Source: Gemmatimonadales bacterium
GTDB lineage: Bacteria; Gemmatimonadota; Gemmatimonadetes; Palauibacterales; Palauibacteraceae
NCBI GenBank assembly: GCA_009838765.1
Contig: VXQX01000043.1
Location: 46,091-110,090 of the forward strand
Direction: 5' to 3'
Length of the DNA stretch: 64,000 nucleotides
Position 1 is the stretch's first letter; every line of letters starts with the position of its first letter. Below are positions 45,097 through 54,277 of this stretch, piece after piece. The notes beneath the pieces were generated by a model. That model was not told the origin of the DNA and ran no database searches. It worked only from the letters and a program-made list of their open reading frames with translations. Both the position numbers and the translations under genes were made by a program.

Positions 45097-45217
45097 GCGC
45101 CCTCCCGTTCGTTGTTTCCCGCGATCCCGACTCGGCATGCGGGTTTCGCCGACACCGCAAGACGGGCGAACCCGCGGCCGAGCTGCCCGTCGCCCGACCG
45201 CCAGGTTCAGCCCCGAA

Positions 45218-48200
45218 TCAGCGGCGCCAGGCGGACGCGCCCGGCAGCCCGCTGCTCACCATCACTTCGAGTCCGGGCTCCGGCGCGCGGGCGCCCGCCG
45301 CACTCTGGGCAAGCGGACCCGCCGGCAGGTCGGTGAGAATGGCCCGCACCTGGCCTGTCTGCGGATCGCGCAGGATCGCGACCGGAGGCTCGCTTCCCTC
45401 CGTCATCTCGACGCTCCCGTCCGGCCCGGAAAGCACGAGGCTCGCCAACTCCGTGGCCCACTCCGGTTGGACGGGCAGCGCGAAGGAGAATCCGGACCGC
45501 CCATCGCCATCCCACAGGCCGGCCATCGCGAAGGCGAGCGAGAACAGCTCTCCGCCGTCCGCCCGGCGCCCGGTCAGCCGCCACGGTCCGCCCGAGGTGG
45601 GCACGGCCGGGCGCGTGTCGACGACGAAGGCGGGATCGAGCCAGGGATCACCGTCCGCCGTGAGGCCGCCGGACACCACGAGCATGCGGGAGGCGGCCGG
45701 TGCGTCCCGCCGCACGTCGGTCGTGTCCTGGAGACGGAAGCGCATGGCGTTCGTGAAGTAGTAGTCGCTCACCCACGAGGGGTCGCAGTAGGTCATGAAG
45801 TCCCGGGCTGTCGCCGGGTCGACGAGCGACCCGCCATCGCGCGGATCCCAGCCCCAGATGCCGATCGTCCCGCCCTCGTGGGGGTAGCTCGGATCCGGGC
45901 CTCCCTCGGTTCCGCTGCACGCCACGTGCTGCAGGCTGATGTTGTGCCCCAGTTCGTGTGCGATCGTCTCCGCGTTCAGCAGCGAGACCGCGGTCTTCCC
46001 CAGGTGGGCCGCCTCGGCGTCCGCCCCGAATGGCAGCCATGCGACGCCGGCGGCGCCGTCAGGATCCGGGATGAGGCCCATCCAGTGCCCCACCCCGTCC
46101 TCCATGGCCCGGATGGTCACGACCCGGCCCAGGATCTCGAAGATGTCGTTCGTGTCGACCGTCACGCTTGCGTGCCGGATGATCTCCAGTTCCCCGACGG
46201 GGAGATAGTTGTTCGTCTGCCAGAAGATCTCGTCGTCGGGGGCGGCGTTGCTGACCAGCGTTGCGGCTGCGCGGTCGTTGTCGTTGGTCGAGACGAACGG
46301 GATCAGGGTCAGGTACATGGGGGGGACCACCCTCACATCGACGGCCGTTCGTCCCGCGTCCGGGATGCGCTTCGACACGCCCAGGTTCGGGTCGAGCGTG
46401 CCATCCGGGTCGACCTCCACGACCATCTCCAACCCCGGCTGGATCACCTCGGCGGGGATGACGGCATGGGGCGAGAGGTCGAGCTCGCCCTCCTGTACTT
46501 CCGTCGGGATCAGGGACGAACCGGCGGGGATGTCCTCCACGTGAACCTCCGCGCCATCCACGAAGAAGGTGGCCCGGACGGGCGGGAGCGTGGCCCCGGT
46601 CTCCTGTTCGGACGCCACGAAGACGCGCAGGAGCGCCTCCTCTCCGGCCACCAGCGGCACGGGGTAGTCGCGCGACTGGGCCGCCTGCGTCAGGTAGGCC
46701 TCCGCGTGGGCTTCCGCCCCGCACGACCGGATCCGGTACTTGAGGAGTGCCGATTCCAGCCACGCGCGAAAAGCGGGAGTCCGGGGCATGCACAGGCCCG
46801 TGTCGTCCGCCCGCATTTCGAAGATCTCATCAAGCGCGGTCATGCTCTCGGGCAGCGGACCCGACAGGTCGGGGTTGCCCTGGACCCAGATGCGATACAG
46901 CTCCCCTGCGTCGCCGATGTCTGGCGGCAGCGGGCCGGAAAACCTGTTGTTATCCGCCAGGAGGAACCTGAGGCTGTCGATCTGTCCGAGGTCCGCAGGA
47001 AGTGGTCCCTCGATGCTGTTGTCGGAGACGAAGAGGGTCCGCAGGCTGTCGAGCTGGGCGAGCCAGGAGGGGAGCGGTTCCGTCAATTCGTTCTCGTAGA
47101 GTCGGATCGCCCGGAGCTTCCCGAGCGCGGCCATGCTCTCGGGCAATCCCCCGTCGATGTTCGTCCCGGTGATGCGGAGGACCTGCAGTTCGGTCAGGTT
47201 TCCGAACTCCTCCGGAATCGAACCGTTGAAGTCCGCCTCGTACAGGTTGATTACCTCGAGGTTCGCGAGGTTGCCCAGTTCGGGCGGAATGGGGCCGGAC
47301 AGCTGGTTTTCGCCCCCGCCCAGCCAGAGTACCTCGAGCTTCTCGAGGCTCCCGATCTCCGGCGGAATGCCGCCACTGAACGGGTTTCCGTCGATGTCCA
47401 TCCGCCGCAGTTCGGTGAGCAGACCGATCTCGGGCGGGATTTCGCCCTCGATCTCGTTGTAGTCCAGTCGGAGCACTCGCAGGTAGGGGAAGTACTGGAT
47501 CTCCGGAGGGATCTCCCCTCGGAGGTTGTTGTCCCGCATCGCGATCCGAGTGACCCGCCCCGCGGAATCGACGTCGATACCGAACCAGTTCTCCAGCGGA
47601 GCGTCGGTTCCCCAGTTGGCCGATTCCGTCCAGTCCTCTCCCCCCATGGCCTCGTACAACTTCATCAGGTCGGACCGTTCCTCGTTGCAGGCGAGGTATT
47701 CGCCCTCGCGCGTGGGAATGGCGTTGAGCCACGCCCGGAATCCCTCGTCGCGCACGGTGCACAGCATCGTGCCGCCGTATTGCAGCGTCTGTATGCCCAA
47801 TTCCGAGAGAGAAAACGGGATGGGACCGGAGAGGTTGCCGTTTCCGCCCACCTCCAGCTCGGTGAGGAAGGCCAGACTGCCGAGGTCCTCGGGAAGCTGA
47901 CCGTTCAGGCCGTTCTCGCCCAGGTCGATCGCGGTCACGCGGGATTGCTCGTTCGCCGTCACGCCGTACCAGCTTCCGACGGGCCCGTCCGTCCCCCAGC
48001 CACCGTTGTTCGTCCACTCGAGCCCGCGCGTGCCGATGTAGAGGGCCATGAGCGTCGCGCGATCCAGGCTGTGGACGGCGAGCGGTGCCGTGGCCGCGGC
48101 GGGCGCGGAAGTGGCGGTGAGACTCGCGTTCCCCTCCTTCAGGCCGGTGACGAGCCCGGTGGCATCGACCGTGGCAACGGCCGGATCGCTGCTCGTCCAC

Positions 48201-48490
48201 GTCACCACCGCATCCGAGATGGGCTGCGCCCGGTCGTTCAGGACGCGCGCAACCACGCGAACCGTGTCGCCCGCCACGACCGCGACCTCTTCGGGTTCGA
48301 GGGTGATTCTCGCCGGCACGGTCGCGGTCGGCGGAGGCGGCGGCGGCCCGGGCGGCGGTCCCGGAGCGTCCCCTCCACCGCAGGAGAGGATGGCCGGACC
48401 GAGAAGGCCGAGCACCGCGGAGCGCGCGACACGTGCGCGAGAGGTAACTGAACCTTTGGAGTCGGAGGAGGTGCGGATACGCTTCGCCAT
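45218..48490 (-). CDS. Ig-like / plant-type LRR / metzincin metalloprotease lipoprotein
   Basis: 1,090 residues. A lipoprotein signal has Cys37 in AILSCGGG, followed by a Pro/Gly linker. A BIG2/Ig-like domain (about 55-145) contains VTWTSSDPAVATVDATGLV. Two sets of plant-type leucine-rich repeats (about 150-560) carry repeated IPPEIGxLxxLxxLxL units and interrupting Cys-containing caps. A protease domain follows with H845-E-L-G-H849-N and H855 (HExxHxxxxxH) and a Met-turn-like MTYCDPSW. A C-terminal beta domain ends the protein. The protease plus C-terminus matches the gene at 58633. LRR proteins of this kind are suspected to mediate host or surface binding; that role is inference. Confidence 0.85.
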   Translation of the reverse strand: MAKRIRTSSDSKGSVTSRARVARSAVLGLLGPAILSCGGGDAPGPPPGPPPPPPTATVPARITLEPEEVAVVAGDTVRVVARVLNDRAQPISDAVVTWTSSDPAVATVDATGLVTGLKEGNASLTATSAPAAATAPLAVHSLDRATLMALYIGTRGLEWTNNGGWGTDGPVGSWYGVTANEQSRVTAIDLGENGLNGQLPEDLGSLAFLTELEVGGNGNLSGPIPFSLSELGIQTLQYGGTMLCTVRDEGFRAWLNAIPTREGEYLACNEERSDLMKLYEAMGGEDWTESANWGTDAPLENWFGIDVDSAGRVTRIAMRDNNLRGEIPPEIQYFPYLRVLRLDYNEIEGEIPPEIGLLTELRRMDIDGNPFSGGIPPEIGSLEKLEVLWLGGGENQLSGPIPPELGNLANLEVINLYEADFNGSIPEEFGNLTELQVLRITGTNIDGGLPESMAALGKLRAIRLYENELTEPLPSWLAQLDSLRTLFVSDNSIEGPLPADLGQIDSLRFLLADNNRFSGPLPPDIGDAGELYRIWVQGNPDLSGPLPESMTALDEIFEMRADDTGLCMPRTPAFRAWLESALLKYRIRSCGAEAHAEAYLTQAAQSRDYPVPLVAGEEALLRVFVASEQETGATLPPVRATFFVDGAEVHVEDIPAGSSLIPTEVQEGELDLSPHAVIPAEVIQPGLEMVVEVDPDGTLDPNLGVSKRIPDAGRTAVDVRVVPPMYLTLIPFVSTNDNDRAAATLVSNAAPDDEIFWQTNNYLPVGELEIIRHASVTVDTNDIFEILGRVVTIRAMEDGVGHWMGLIPDPDGAAGVAWLPFGADAEAAHLGKTAVSLLNAETIAHELGHNISLQHVACSGTEGGPDPSYPHEGGTIGIWGWDPRDGGSLVDPATARDFMTYCDPSWVSDYYFTNAMRFRLQDTTDVRRDAPAASRMLVVSGGLTADGDPWLDPAFVVDTRPAVPTSGGPWRLTGRRADGGELFSLAFAMAGLWDGDGRSGFSFALPVQPEWATELASLVLSGPDGSVEMTEGSEPPVAILRDPQTGQVRAILTDLPAGPLAQSAAGARAPEPGLEVMVSSGLPGASAWRR

Positions 48491-48593
48491 GGGCTTGCCT
48501 CGCGTCGTGCGGAGCGCCTGCGAACGACGACGGACTGCCGGGTCGTTACCGCGCGGAACCCCGTGTGAACCTGCGAACAGGACCGCTGTTACA

Positions 48594-50588
48594 CTAACCT
48601 AGAGACGTGCCGCCGGCTTGGCATCCTCCGAGGTGCTTGTCGAAGAAGGCCTGGAGCCGGGCGTACATGTCGATCGAGTTGGAGGGATCGCGGAAGCCGT
48701 GGCCCTCGGGGTACGTCTTCGATTCGAACTCCTTGCCGAGCGCCTCGAGCCGCTCGACCGCGAGTTCGAAGTTCTCGAACGGCGCCCTCACATCGAATTC
48801 TCCGTGCATGACGAGGACGGGAGCGGTGATGCGGTCCATCCGGTCGAGCGTCTCGCTCTTCGCGTAGATCCCGGGCCGCTCCTCCGGAGTCCCCCCGTGC
48901 CCCGTGATCGTGAAGATCTTCCCCAGGCGGTCCGCGTACGGCAGGGTCAGGGACTCGGAGTAGATGCCGCGCATGGGGACCGCCGCGTCGAATTTGTCGG
49001 GCGTGCGCGTGATCGCGGACATGGACTGCATGCCTCCGTAGCTCCCGCCGTAGATGCCCACGCGCCCGTTCACGTACGGCTGGCGGCGCAGCCAGTCCGC
49101 CGCGGCGCCCGGGTCCTTCGACTGGTCGTTCAGCCAGTCCTCGACCGAGAGGTCCTGGAACTCGCGCCCGAAGCCGGACCCGCCGCGATAGTTGATGGCG
49201 AGCACGACGAATCCCTCGTTCGCGAGGTACTGTTCCACGAGGTTCGTCCCCTGCGTGTAGGAGTTCGTCCCTCCCCCGTGTACCTGGACGAGAGCGGGGC
49301 ACGCGGGCGGAGCGGTGCCGGCCGAGCGCGCGGCCCGGATCGCCGGCGGCAGATAGAGGAATCCCTGGATGTACATGCCGTCGAAGGAGCGGAAGGAGAT
49401 CTCCGCAGGCCGCTGGAGATCCTCGAAGTCGGGCGAGAAATCCGTGAGGCGGGCCGGGATGCCGCCGTCGAGGTCGAGGAACCAGGCTTCCCTGCCCTCC
49501 GTCGCCGCATCGCGCGTGAAGGCGGCGCGGCTTCCGTCCGGCGTCGCATGCAGGGACGACCAGGACCCGCCGACGTTCGTGACCCGCGTGGCGACGCCGC
49601 CGGAGGCGGGTACGGACCAGAGATCGAAGGCTCCGCGCTGCTGGTACGGGAAGTAGATGCGCTCGCCATCGCCGGACCAGAAGGGGTCGAAGCGCATGAT
49701 CGCGTCGGTCGCGTAGACCTGCATGTCGAGCGGCGCTTCCCGGAGGACGCGGGGGACGGATCCGGCGAGATCGAGGTCGATCCGGTACAGGTAGGCGAGA
49801 TCCTGATACCAATACTCGTCCTTCGCCGTCCCCATGAGGACGAGGCTCGATCCGTCCGGCGACCAGACGGCGCTGGATGACGCCATGAGCGACGCGGAGA
49901 CCCGGTGCGCTTCGCCGGACGCCGCGGCGACGAGCCACACGTCGTCGTGCCACCAGTCGGCGCGGTTCGAGATGTACGCGATCCACCGGCCGTCCGGCGA
50001 CCACATGGGGCTGAAGCGGCTGTCCTCGGCCTCCGCCGCGCCAGCGGTCAGTTGCCGGGGAGGCGCCGCCCCGGCGACGTCGACGAGCCAGATGTCCTGG
50101 GAGCCGGACACCGTGGAATAGTAGGCGAGCGTCTCGCCGTCCGGCGACCACGTAGGGGCGCGCAGACCGCTCCCGCCTTCCACGACTACGCGGCCCGGCT
50201 CTCCGGTCGCGGCGACGAGGAGGTTGCCTCCCGCGACAAAGGCCAGCCGCCTCCCGTCCGGGGACCAGGTCTGGGCGCGGCCGGCGTCCCGGAAGGTCGA
50301 GGCGTCACGCTCGGCGGCCGCGACTTCCGCCGCCGCCGGCACCGGGACGAGGTGGACCCCGGATCCGCCCGTGCCCTCGGCGGGTCCGGCCACGGCGAGC
50401 ATGGATCCGTCGGGCGAGAGCACCGCGCGTCCGGCCCCCCCGCCCGCGGTGAAGACGTTCTCCAGCGTGAGCGGGATCCGCCCCGCATCGCCGGTGCCGC
50501 CCCCCGGAGACGAGCAGCCGGCGGCGAGGCACCCCATGACCGCCGGCAGCAGATAGCGCGTTCGGGCCGTTCGCGGGAATCGAGGCAC
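48594..50588 (-). CDS. S9 family peptidase, lipoprotein
   Basis: The GTG at 50588 is preceded by AAGGAGGAGGAGCC and places a lipoprotein signal (LLPAVMGCLAAGCSS) correctly; the ATG at 50618 and the upstream frame are less likely. The 664-residue protein has a propeller with SPDG turns, then a hydrolase domain with S516 (GGSYGGM), D599 (HGEFDVRAP) and H630 (EGHGF). It is the only one of the four S9 enzymes here with a lipobox, so it should be membrane-tethered. It is divergent from the seven-helix membrane protein gene. Confidence 0.92.
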   Translation of the reverse strand: MPRFPRTARTRYLLPAVMGCLAAGCSSPGGGTGDAGRIPLTLENVFTAGGGAGRAVLSPDGSMLAVAGPAEGTGGSGVHLVPVPAAAEVAAAERDASTFRDAGRAQTWSPDGRRLAFVAGGNLLVAATGEPGRVVVEGGSGLRAPTWSPDGETLAYYSTVSGSQDIWLVDVAGAAPPRQLTAGAAEAEDSRFSPMWSPDGRWIAYISNRADWWHDDVWLVAAASGEAHRVSASLMASSSAVWSPDGSSLVLMGTAKDEYWYQDLAYLYRIDLDLAGSVPRVLREAPLDMQVYATDAIMRFDPFWSGDGERIYFPYQQRGAFDLWSVPASGGVATRVTNVGGSWSSLHATPDGSRAAFTRDAATEGREAWFLDLDGGIPARLTDFSPDFEDLQRPAEISFRSFDGMYIQGFLYLPPAIRAARSAGTAPPACPALVQVHGGGTNSYTQGTNLVEQYLANEGFVVLAINYRGGSGFGREFQDLSVEDWLNDQSKDPGAAADWLRRQPYVNGRVGIYGGSYGGMQSMSAITRTPDKFDAAVPMRGIYSESLTLPYADRLGKIFTITGHGGTPEERPGIYAKSETLDRMDRITAPVLVMHGEFDVRAPFENFELAVERLEALGKEFESKTYPEGHGFRDPSNSIDMYARLQAFFDKHLGGCQAGGTSLG

Positions 50589-50697
50589 GGCTCCTCCTCC
50601 TTCGCGTGAGTTCTGCATGAGTATTGCCCCGGGCGATGGTCCGACAATACCGATCAGAGAGGGAAAAACCCATTCCGCGACCGGAGGTCGAAACGCC

Positions 50698-51315
50698 TTG
50701 ACCGAACCTGCCGTCACGCTGACCGACTACGGGCTCACCCTGCTCTGCGCGGTTCTGGCCTGGCGGGCGCGCTCGCGCGTGCGGGCCGACCTCCGCCCGT
50801 GGGCGATGGGGCTCTTCGCCGGCTCCGGAGCCGCGGCCCTCTTCGGCGGCACGGTGCACGGCTTTTTCGGGGACGCCGCGACCCTCGGATACCGCGTCCT
50901 CTGGCCGGCGACGATCCTCACGGTCGGGGCGACCGGGCTCGCCGCCTGGGGACTGGGCGCACGAGTCGATGGCGGGCCGACTGGTACACGGTGGATCACG
51001 CGCATCGCCGGACTCGCCTACGTCGCCTACGTCGCCGTTGTGCTCGCCGGATGGCAGACGTTCGCCGTCGCGGTCGCGTTCTATCTCCCCGCCGTCATCT
51101 ATCTCACGGTGCGCTTCGCGCGGGCGTATCGCCGCCGCCCCACGACAAGCCGGCGGCGGGCGCTGATCGGCTTCGGGCTCACGTTCGCGGCGGCCGCCAT
51201 CCAGCAACTGCAGATCCCGATCCACCCGGTATGGTTCGACCACAATGCGCTGTACCACGTCGTGCAGGCGGCGGCGTTCGTCCTGCTCTATCTGGGCGTG
51301 AGCGGCGAAGAATGA
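50698..51315 (+). CDS. Seven-helix membrane protein of unknown function
   Basis: A TTG at 50698 follows GGAGG at some distance and starts 205 residues. The frame is open back to an ATG at 50617 inside the promoter region. Seven hydrophobic helices are evident. Polar residues cluster at helix ends: GGTVHGFF after helix 2 and HPVWFDHNALYHVVQ before helix 7. Such His/Asp groups can form metal sites in seven-helix hydrolases, but spacing does not match a family I can name. The downstream S9 gene overlaps its stop as ATGA, suggesting coupled expression. Confidence 0.7.
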   Translation: MTEPAVTLTDYGLTLLCAVLAWRARSRVRADLRPWAMGLFAGSGAAALFGGTVHGFFGDAATLGYRVLWPATILTVGATGLAAWGLGARVDGGPTGTRWITRIAGLAYVAYVAVVLAGWQTFAVAVAFYLPAVIYLTVRFARAYRRRPTTSRRRALIGFGLTFAAAAIQQLQIPIHPVWFDHNALYHVVQAAAFVLLYLGVSGEE

Positions 51316-53396
51316 TGATGTTTCTCCAACGTCAGGGGTGTGCCATGCGTGCCGCGATCTTCCCCGCCTCCCGGGTTCTCGCCGCGGGTTCCCTTCTCTC
51401 TGTAATCCTCTCCGCCACCCTCTCCACCGGATTGGACGCCCAGGAGGGCCAGCCGATGACGGTCGAGGATGTCCTCGCCCTCAGGAGCCTCTCGCAGATC
51501 TCCGTGAGTCCGGACGGGCAGTGGGTGGCTTTCGTCGTTACCGAACGGGACATGGAGGAGGACCGCCAGGAAACCGACGTGTGGGTCGTTCCCGCGGCGG
51601 GAGGCCCGGCCCATGCCCGCCAGCTCACGTTCCGTTCCGGTTCCGACGATGCGCCGGCCTGGCACCCGTCGGGGGAGTGGCTCGCCTTCTCCTCGGACCG
51701 GGAGGGCGTAAGGCAGGTGTACGGCATCCGGCCGGACGGCGGCGAGGCATGGCAGGTGACGTCCCACGAGACCTCGGTCGGGAGCTTCCGCTTCGCGCCC
51801 GATGGCCGGCGGCTCGGTTTCGTGGCGGACCCGCCCGCAACCGAGGCGGACCGGGAACTGGAAGAGGTGCGCGGCCGGCCGACGGTGTGGGATTCGGTCT
51901 ATACGGACCAGTGGTCGCGCCTCCACGTCGCCGAACTCGAGGGCGATGTGGCCGGCGAGGCCGTGAGATGGTCGCCGGACGGTCTCCACGTCACATCCTT
52001 CGTGTGGTCTCCCGACTCCCGGGCGCTCGCGTTCGGCGCACGGTCTTCGCCCGTCCTGAGGACGACCTACTACGGCGCGACGTACGTACAGGACGCCGAG
52101 GAAGGCGAGGCCCGGAGCGTCACAGCCATGGAGGGCGGGGAGAATCCCGTGGCGTGGGACGATGAGTCGGGCCTCGTCGTGTCCGGAACGGGGCAACTGC
52201 TCGGCACCTTCAATCGACAGCTCTGGCGCGTGCCGTTCGGCGCGGACGGCGCCGCGCTGGAGCCGGTGTCGCTCACCGCCGGTCTGGACGCAAACGCGAA
52301 CTTCGTCCACATCGACGGCTCGCGGCTCATCGTCTCCGCGGCCCGACGTACCGGAGCCACCGTGTACCGGATCCCGCTCGCCGACGGCGCCGCGGCGGGC
52401 CCGCCCAGCGACCTGACCGATGGCCGGCACTACTACTCCGGCGCTTCCGCATCGGCGGACGGACGCTTCCTCGCGATCACCGCCGAGGACGGCATGACGC
52501 CTCCGGACCTCTTCATCACTCCGATGGATGCCTTCCGCCCGGCGCGCCTGACCGACCTGAACCCACAGACGGCCGACCTCACGCTCGGCGAACAGCGGGT
52601 CGAGTCGTGGCCTTCGCGCGCCGGCGGCGAGGAGATCGAAGGCGTGCTCACCCTTCCCGTCGGGTACGAGGAGGGGGACCGCGTCCCGATGGTCCTCGTG
52701 ATCCACGGCGGCCCGTCCGGAATCTCGTCGGACCGCTTCAACGCGACGCGCGGCGCCTATCCGGTGCAGGTGTACGCGGGCATGGGGTTCGCCGTCCTGC
52801 AGCCGAACTACCGGGGGTCGAGCGGTTACGGCGAGCGGTTCAGGGGTCTCAACCGCGGTGACATCTCCGGCCGGGACTGGGTCGACATCGACTCGGGCGT
52901 GGACGCCATGGTCGAGCGCGGGATCGCGGATCCCGCACGGCTTGCCGTCAGCGGCTGGAGCTTCGGAGGGCACCACACGTACTGGGGCATCACGCAGACC
53001 GACCGCTTCAGGGCGGCCAGCGCGGGCGCCGGCGCGAACGACCTGATCTCCATGTATTCCCAGACGGACATCCCCGAGTTCTACCACACCTACCTGGGCC
53101 CGAAGCCGTGGGAAGACTGGGACTTGTACGAGGAGCGCTCCGCCTACCGTCATGTTGAAAACGTGACGACACCGCTCCTCATACAGGTGGGAGAGAGGGA
53201 CGAGAGGGTGCCGGCCGAACAGAGCATCCAGTTCTTCGAGGCCGTCCGCGCCATCGGTAAAGCGCCGACAACCCTTGTGTTGTACCCTGATCAACCGCAT
53301 GGCGTTAGGTCTCCGCGTCTCCAGCGAGATCTCATGTCGAGAAACGTGGAATGGCTCACGCGCTGGGTCCTGGAACCGGAGGCGCTGGTTCCGTGA
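51312..53396 (+). CDS. S9 family peptidase, exported
   Basis: The ATG at 51312 overlaps the upstream stop as ATGA; an internal ATG at 51345, directly before the signal peptide (MRAAIFPASRVLAAGSLLSV), is an alternative. The 694-residue protein has a signal segment ending near LDAQEG, a PD40 propeller, and a hydrolase domain with S550 (GWSFGGHH), D630 (GERDERVP) and H663 (PHGVRS). It is closest in layout to the S9 gene at 12349 (ITQTDRF and VPMVLVIHGGP blocks recur), so the two may be paralogues. Expected to cleave oligopeptides outside the cytoplasm. Confidence 0.92.
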   Translation: MMMFLQRQGCAMRAAIFPASRVLAAGSLLSVILSATLSTGLDAQEGQPMTVEDVLALRSLSQISVSPDGQWVAFVVTERDMEEDRQETDVWVVPAAGGPAHARQLTFRSGSDDAPAWHPSGEWLAFSSDREGVRQVYGIRPDGGEAWQVTSHETSVGSFRFAPDGRRLGFVADPPATEADRELEEVRGRPTVWDSVYTDQWSRLHVAELEGDVAGEAVRWSPDGLHVTSFVWSPDSRALAFGARSSPVLRTTYYGATYVQDAEEGEARSVTAMEGGENPVAWDDESGLVVSGTGQLLGTFNRQLWRVPFGADGAALEPVSLTAGLDANANFVHIDGSRLIVSAARRTGATVYRIPLADGAAAGPPSDLTDGRHYYSGASASADGRFLAITAEDGMTPPDLFITPMDAFRPARLTDLNPQTADLTLGEQRVESWPSRAGGEEIEGVLTLPVGYEEGDRVPMVLVIHGGPSGISSDRFNATRGAYPVQVYAGMGFAVLQPNYRGSSGYGERFRGLNRGDISGRDWVDIDSGVDAMVERGIADPARLAVSGWSFGGHHTYWGITQTDRFRAASAGAGANDLISMYSQTDIPEFYHTYLGPKPWEDWDLYEERSAYRHVENVTTPLLIQVGERDERVPAEQSIQFFEAVRAIGKAPTTLVLYPDQPHGVRSPRLQRDLMSRNVEWLTRWVLEPEALVP

Positions 53397-53458
53397 GGCC
53401 CCGCCCGGCGGCTACGTTGATTAGTGGCGTGAAACGACGCCCGCGGACCAGGAGGATC

Positions 53459-54277
53459 ATGCGACGGCCCCGTCCGAGTCTGTGCGGTCTCGCGCTCGCG
53501 ACGAGCGTGTTCGCGGCGGCCGTCGGGGCCGCGGCGCAGGATGAGACCGAGATCACCGAGGCCGGTCTCGAGCGGGGCGCGATGTTCTACCAGGCGCACT
53601 GCGGCCGGTGCCACGGCATGCTCGGCTACGGGGGAGAAGGGCCGAGTCTGGCGCGTCCCACCCTGCCCCGCGCGCCGGACCACGAATCGCTCGTCGGTGT
53701 GATCCGGCGCGGGATCCCCGGTACAGGGATGCCCGGGACGAGATCCAACCTGGTGTCGGATCTGGAGGTCGACCTCATCGCGGCCTACGTCCGCACGCTG
53801 GGACGGGGCGCCGTCGTGGAGGTCACGGGCGACGCCGTGCGCGGGGGTGAAGTATTTTCCAGCGCCGGCGACTGCTACTCCTGCCACGTCGTCGAGGGTC
53901 GCGGGACGGGGATCGGCCCGGAACTCACCGGGATCGGGCTTCGACGCGGGGCGGACTATCTCTACGCGTCCCTGCGGACGCCCGACTCCGAGTTGCCCGT
54001 CTCGCGGCGCGGCCTGCTGCGGGGGTTCAGGGGATACCTGCCGATCCGCGCGGTCACGGGCGAGGGCCGCGTCATCACGGGCATGCGCCTGAACGAGGAC
54101 GCCTTCACCATCCAGCTGCGGTCGATCTCCGGCCGCACGGTCTCGCTTCGCAAGGAAGATCTCGTGGAACTCGAGAAACAGTTCGATCACTCCCTGATGC
54201 CCGCCGTGGAAGGGATGACGGAAGCGGACCTCGACGACCTCGTCGCCTTCCTCGTCGACCTCGGGGAGGGAACATGA
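53459..54277 (+). CDS. Dihaem cytochrome c, exported
   Basis: The ATG follows AGGAGGATC. 272 residues: a signal peptide (cleavage near GAAAQD), a first haem domain with C48-G-R-C51-H52, a second with C139-Y-S-C142-H143, and a C-terminal segment after the second haem (VITGMRLNEDAFTIQLR) of the kind seen in Haem-binding domain proteins of PQQ or membrane-bound dehydrogenase systems. The stop overlaps the PQQ dehydrogenase start (ATGA), so it is the probable electron acceptor of that enzyme, which has no haem domain of its own. Confidence 0.9.
   Translation: MRRPRPSLCGLALATSVFAAAVGAAAQDETEITEAGLERGAMFYQAHCGRCHGMLGYGGEGPSLARPTLPRAPDHESLVGVIRRGIPGTGMPGTRSNLVSDLEVDLIAAYVRTLGRGAVVEVTGDAVRGGEVFSSAGDCYSCHVVEGRGTGIGPELTGIGLRRGADYLYASLRTPDSELPVSRRGLLRGFRGYLPIRAVTGEGRVITGMRLNEDAFTIQLRSISGRTVSLRKEDLVELEKQFDHSLMPAVEGMTEADLDDLVAFLVDLGEGT

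Noticed and set aside
45095..48451. 1,118-residue plus-strand frame opposite the LRR protease
   Set aside because: It mirrors the LRR gene. Its apparent repeats are the antisense of the leucine-rich repeats.
45218..48490. The in-protein repeats as DNA repeats or a CRISPR-like array
   Set aside because: They are leucine-rich-repeat codons varying in sequence, within one continuous reading frame.
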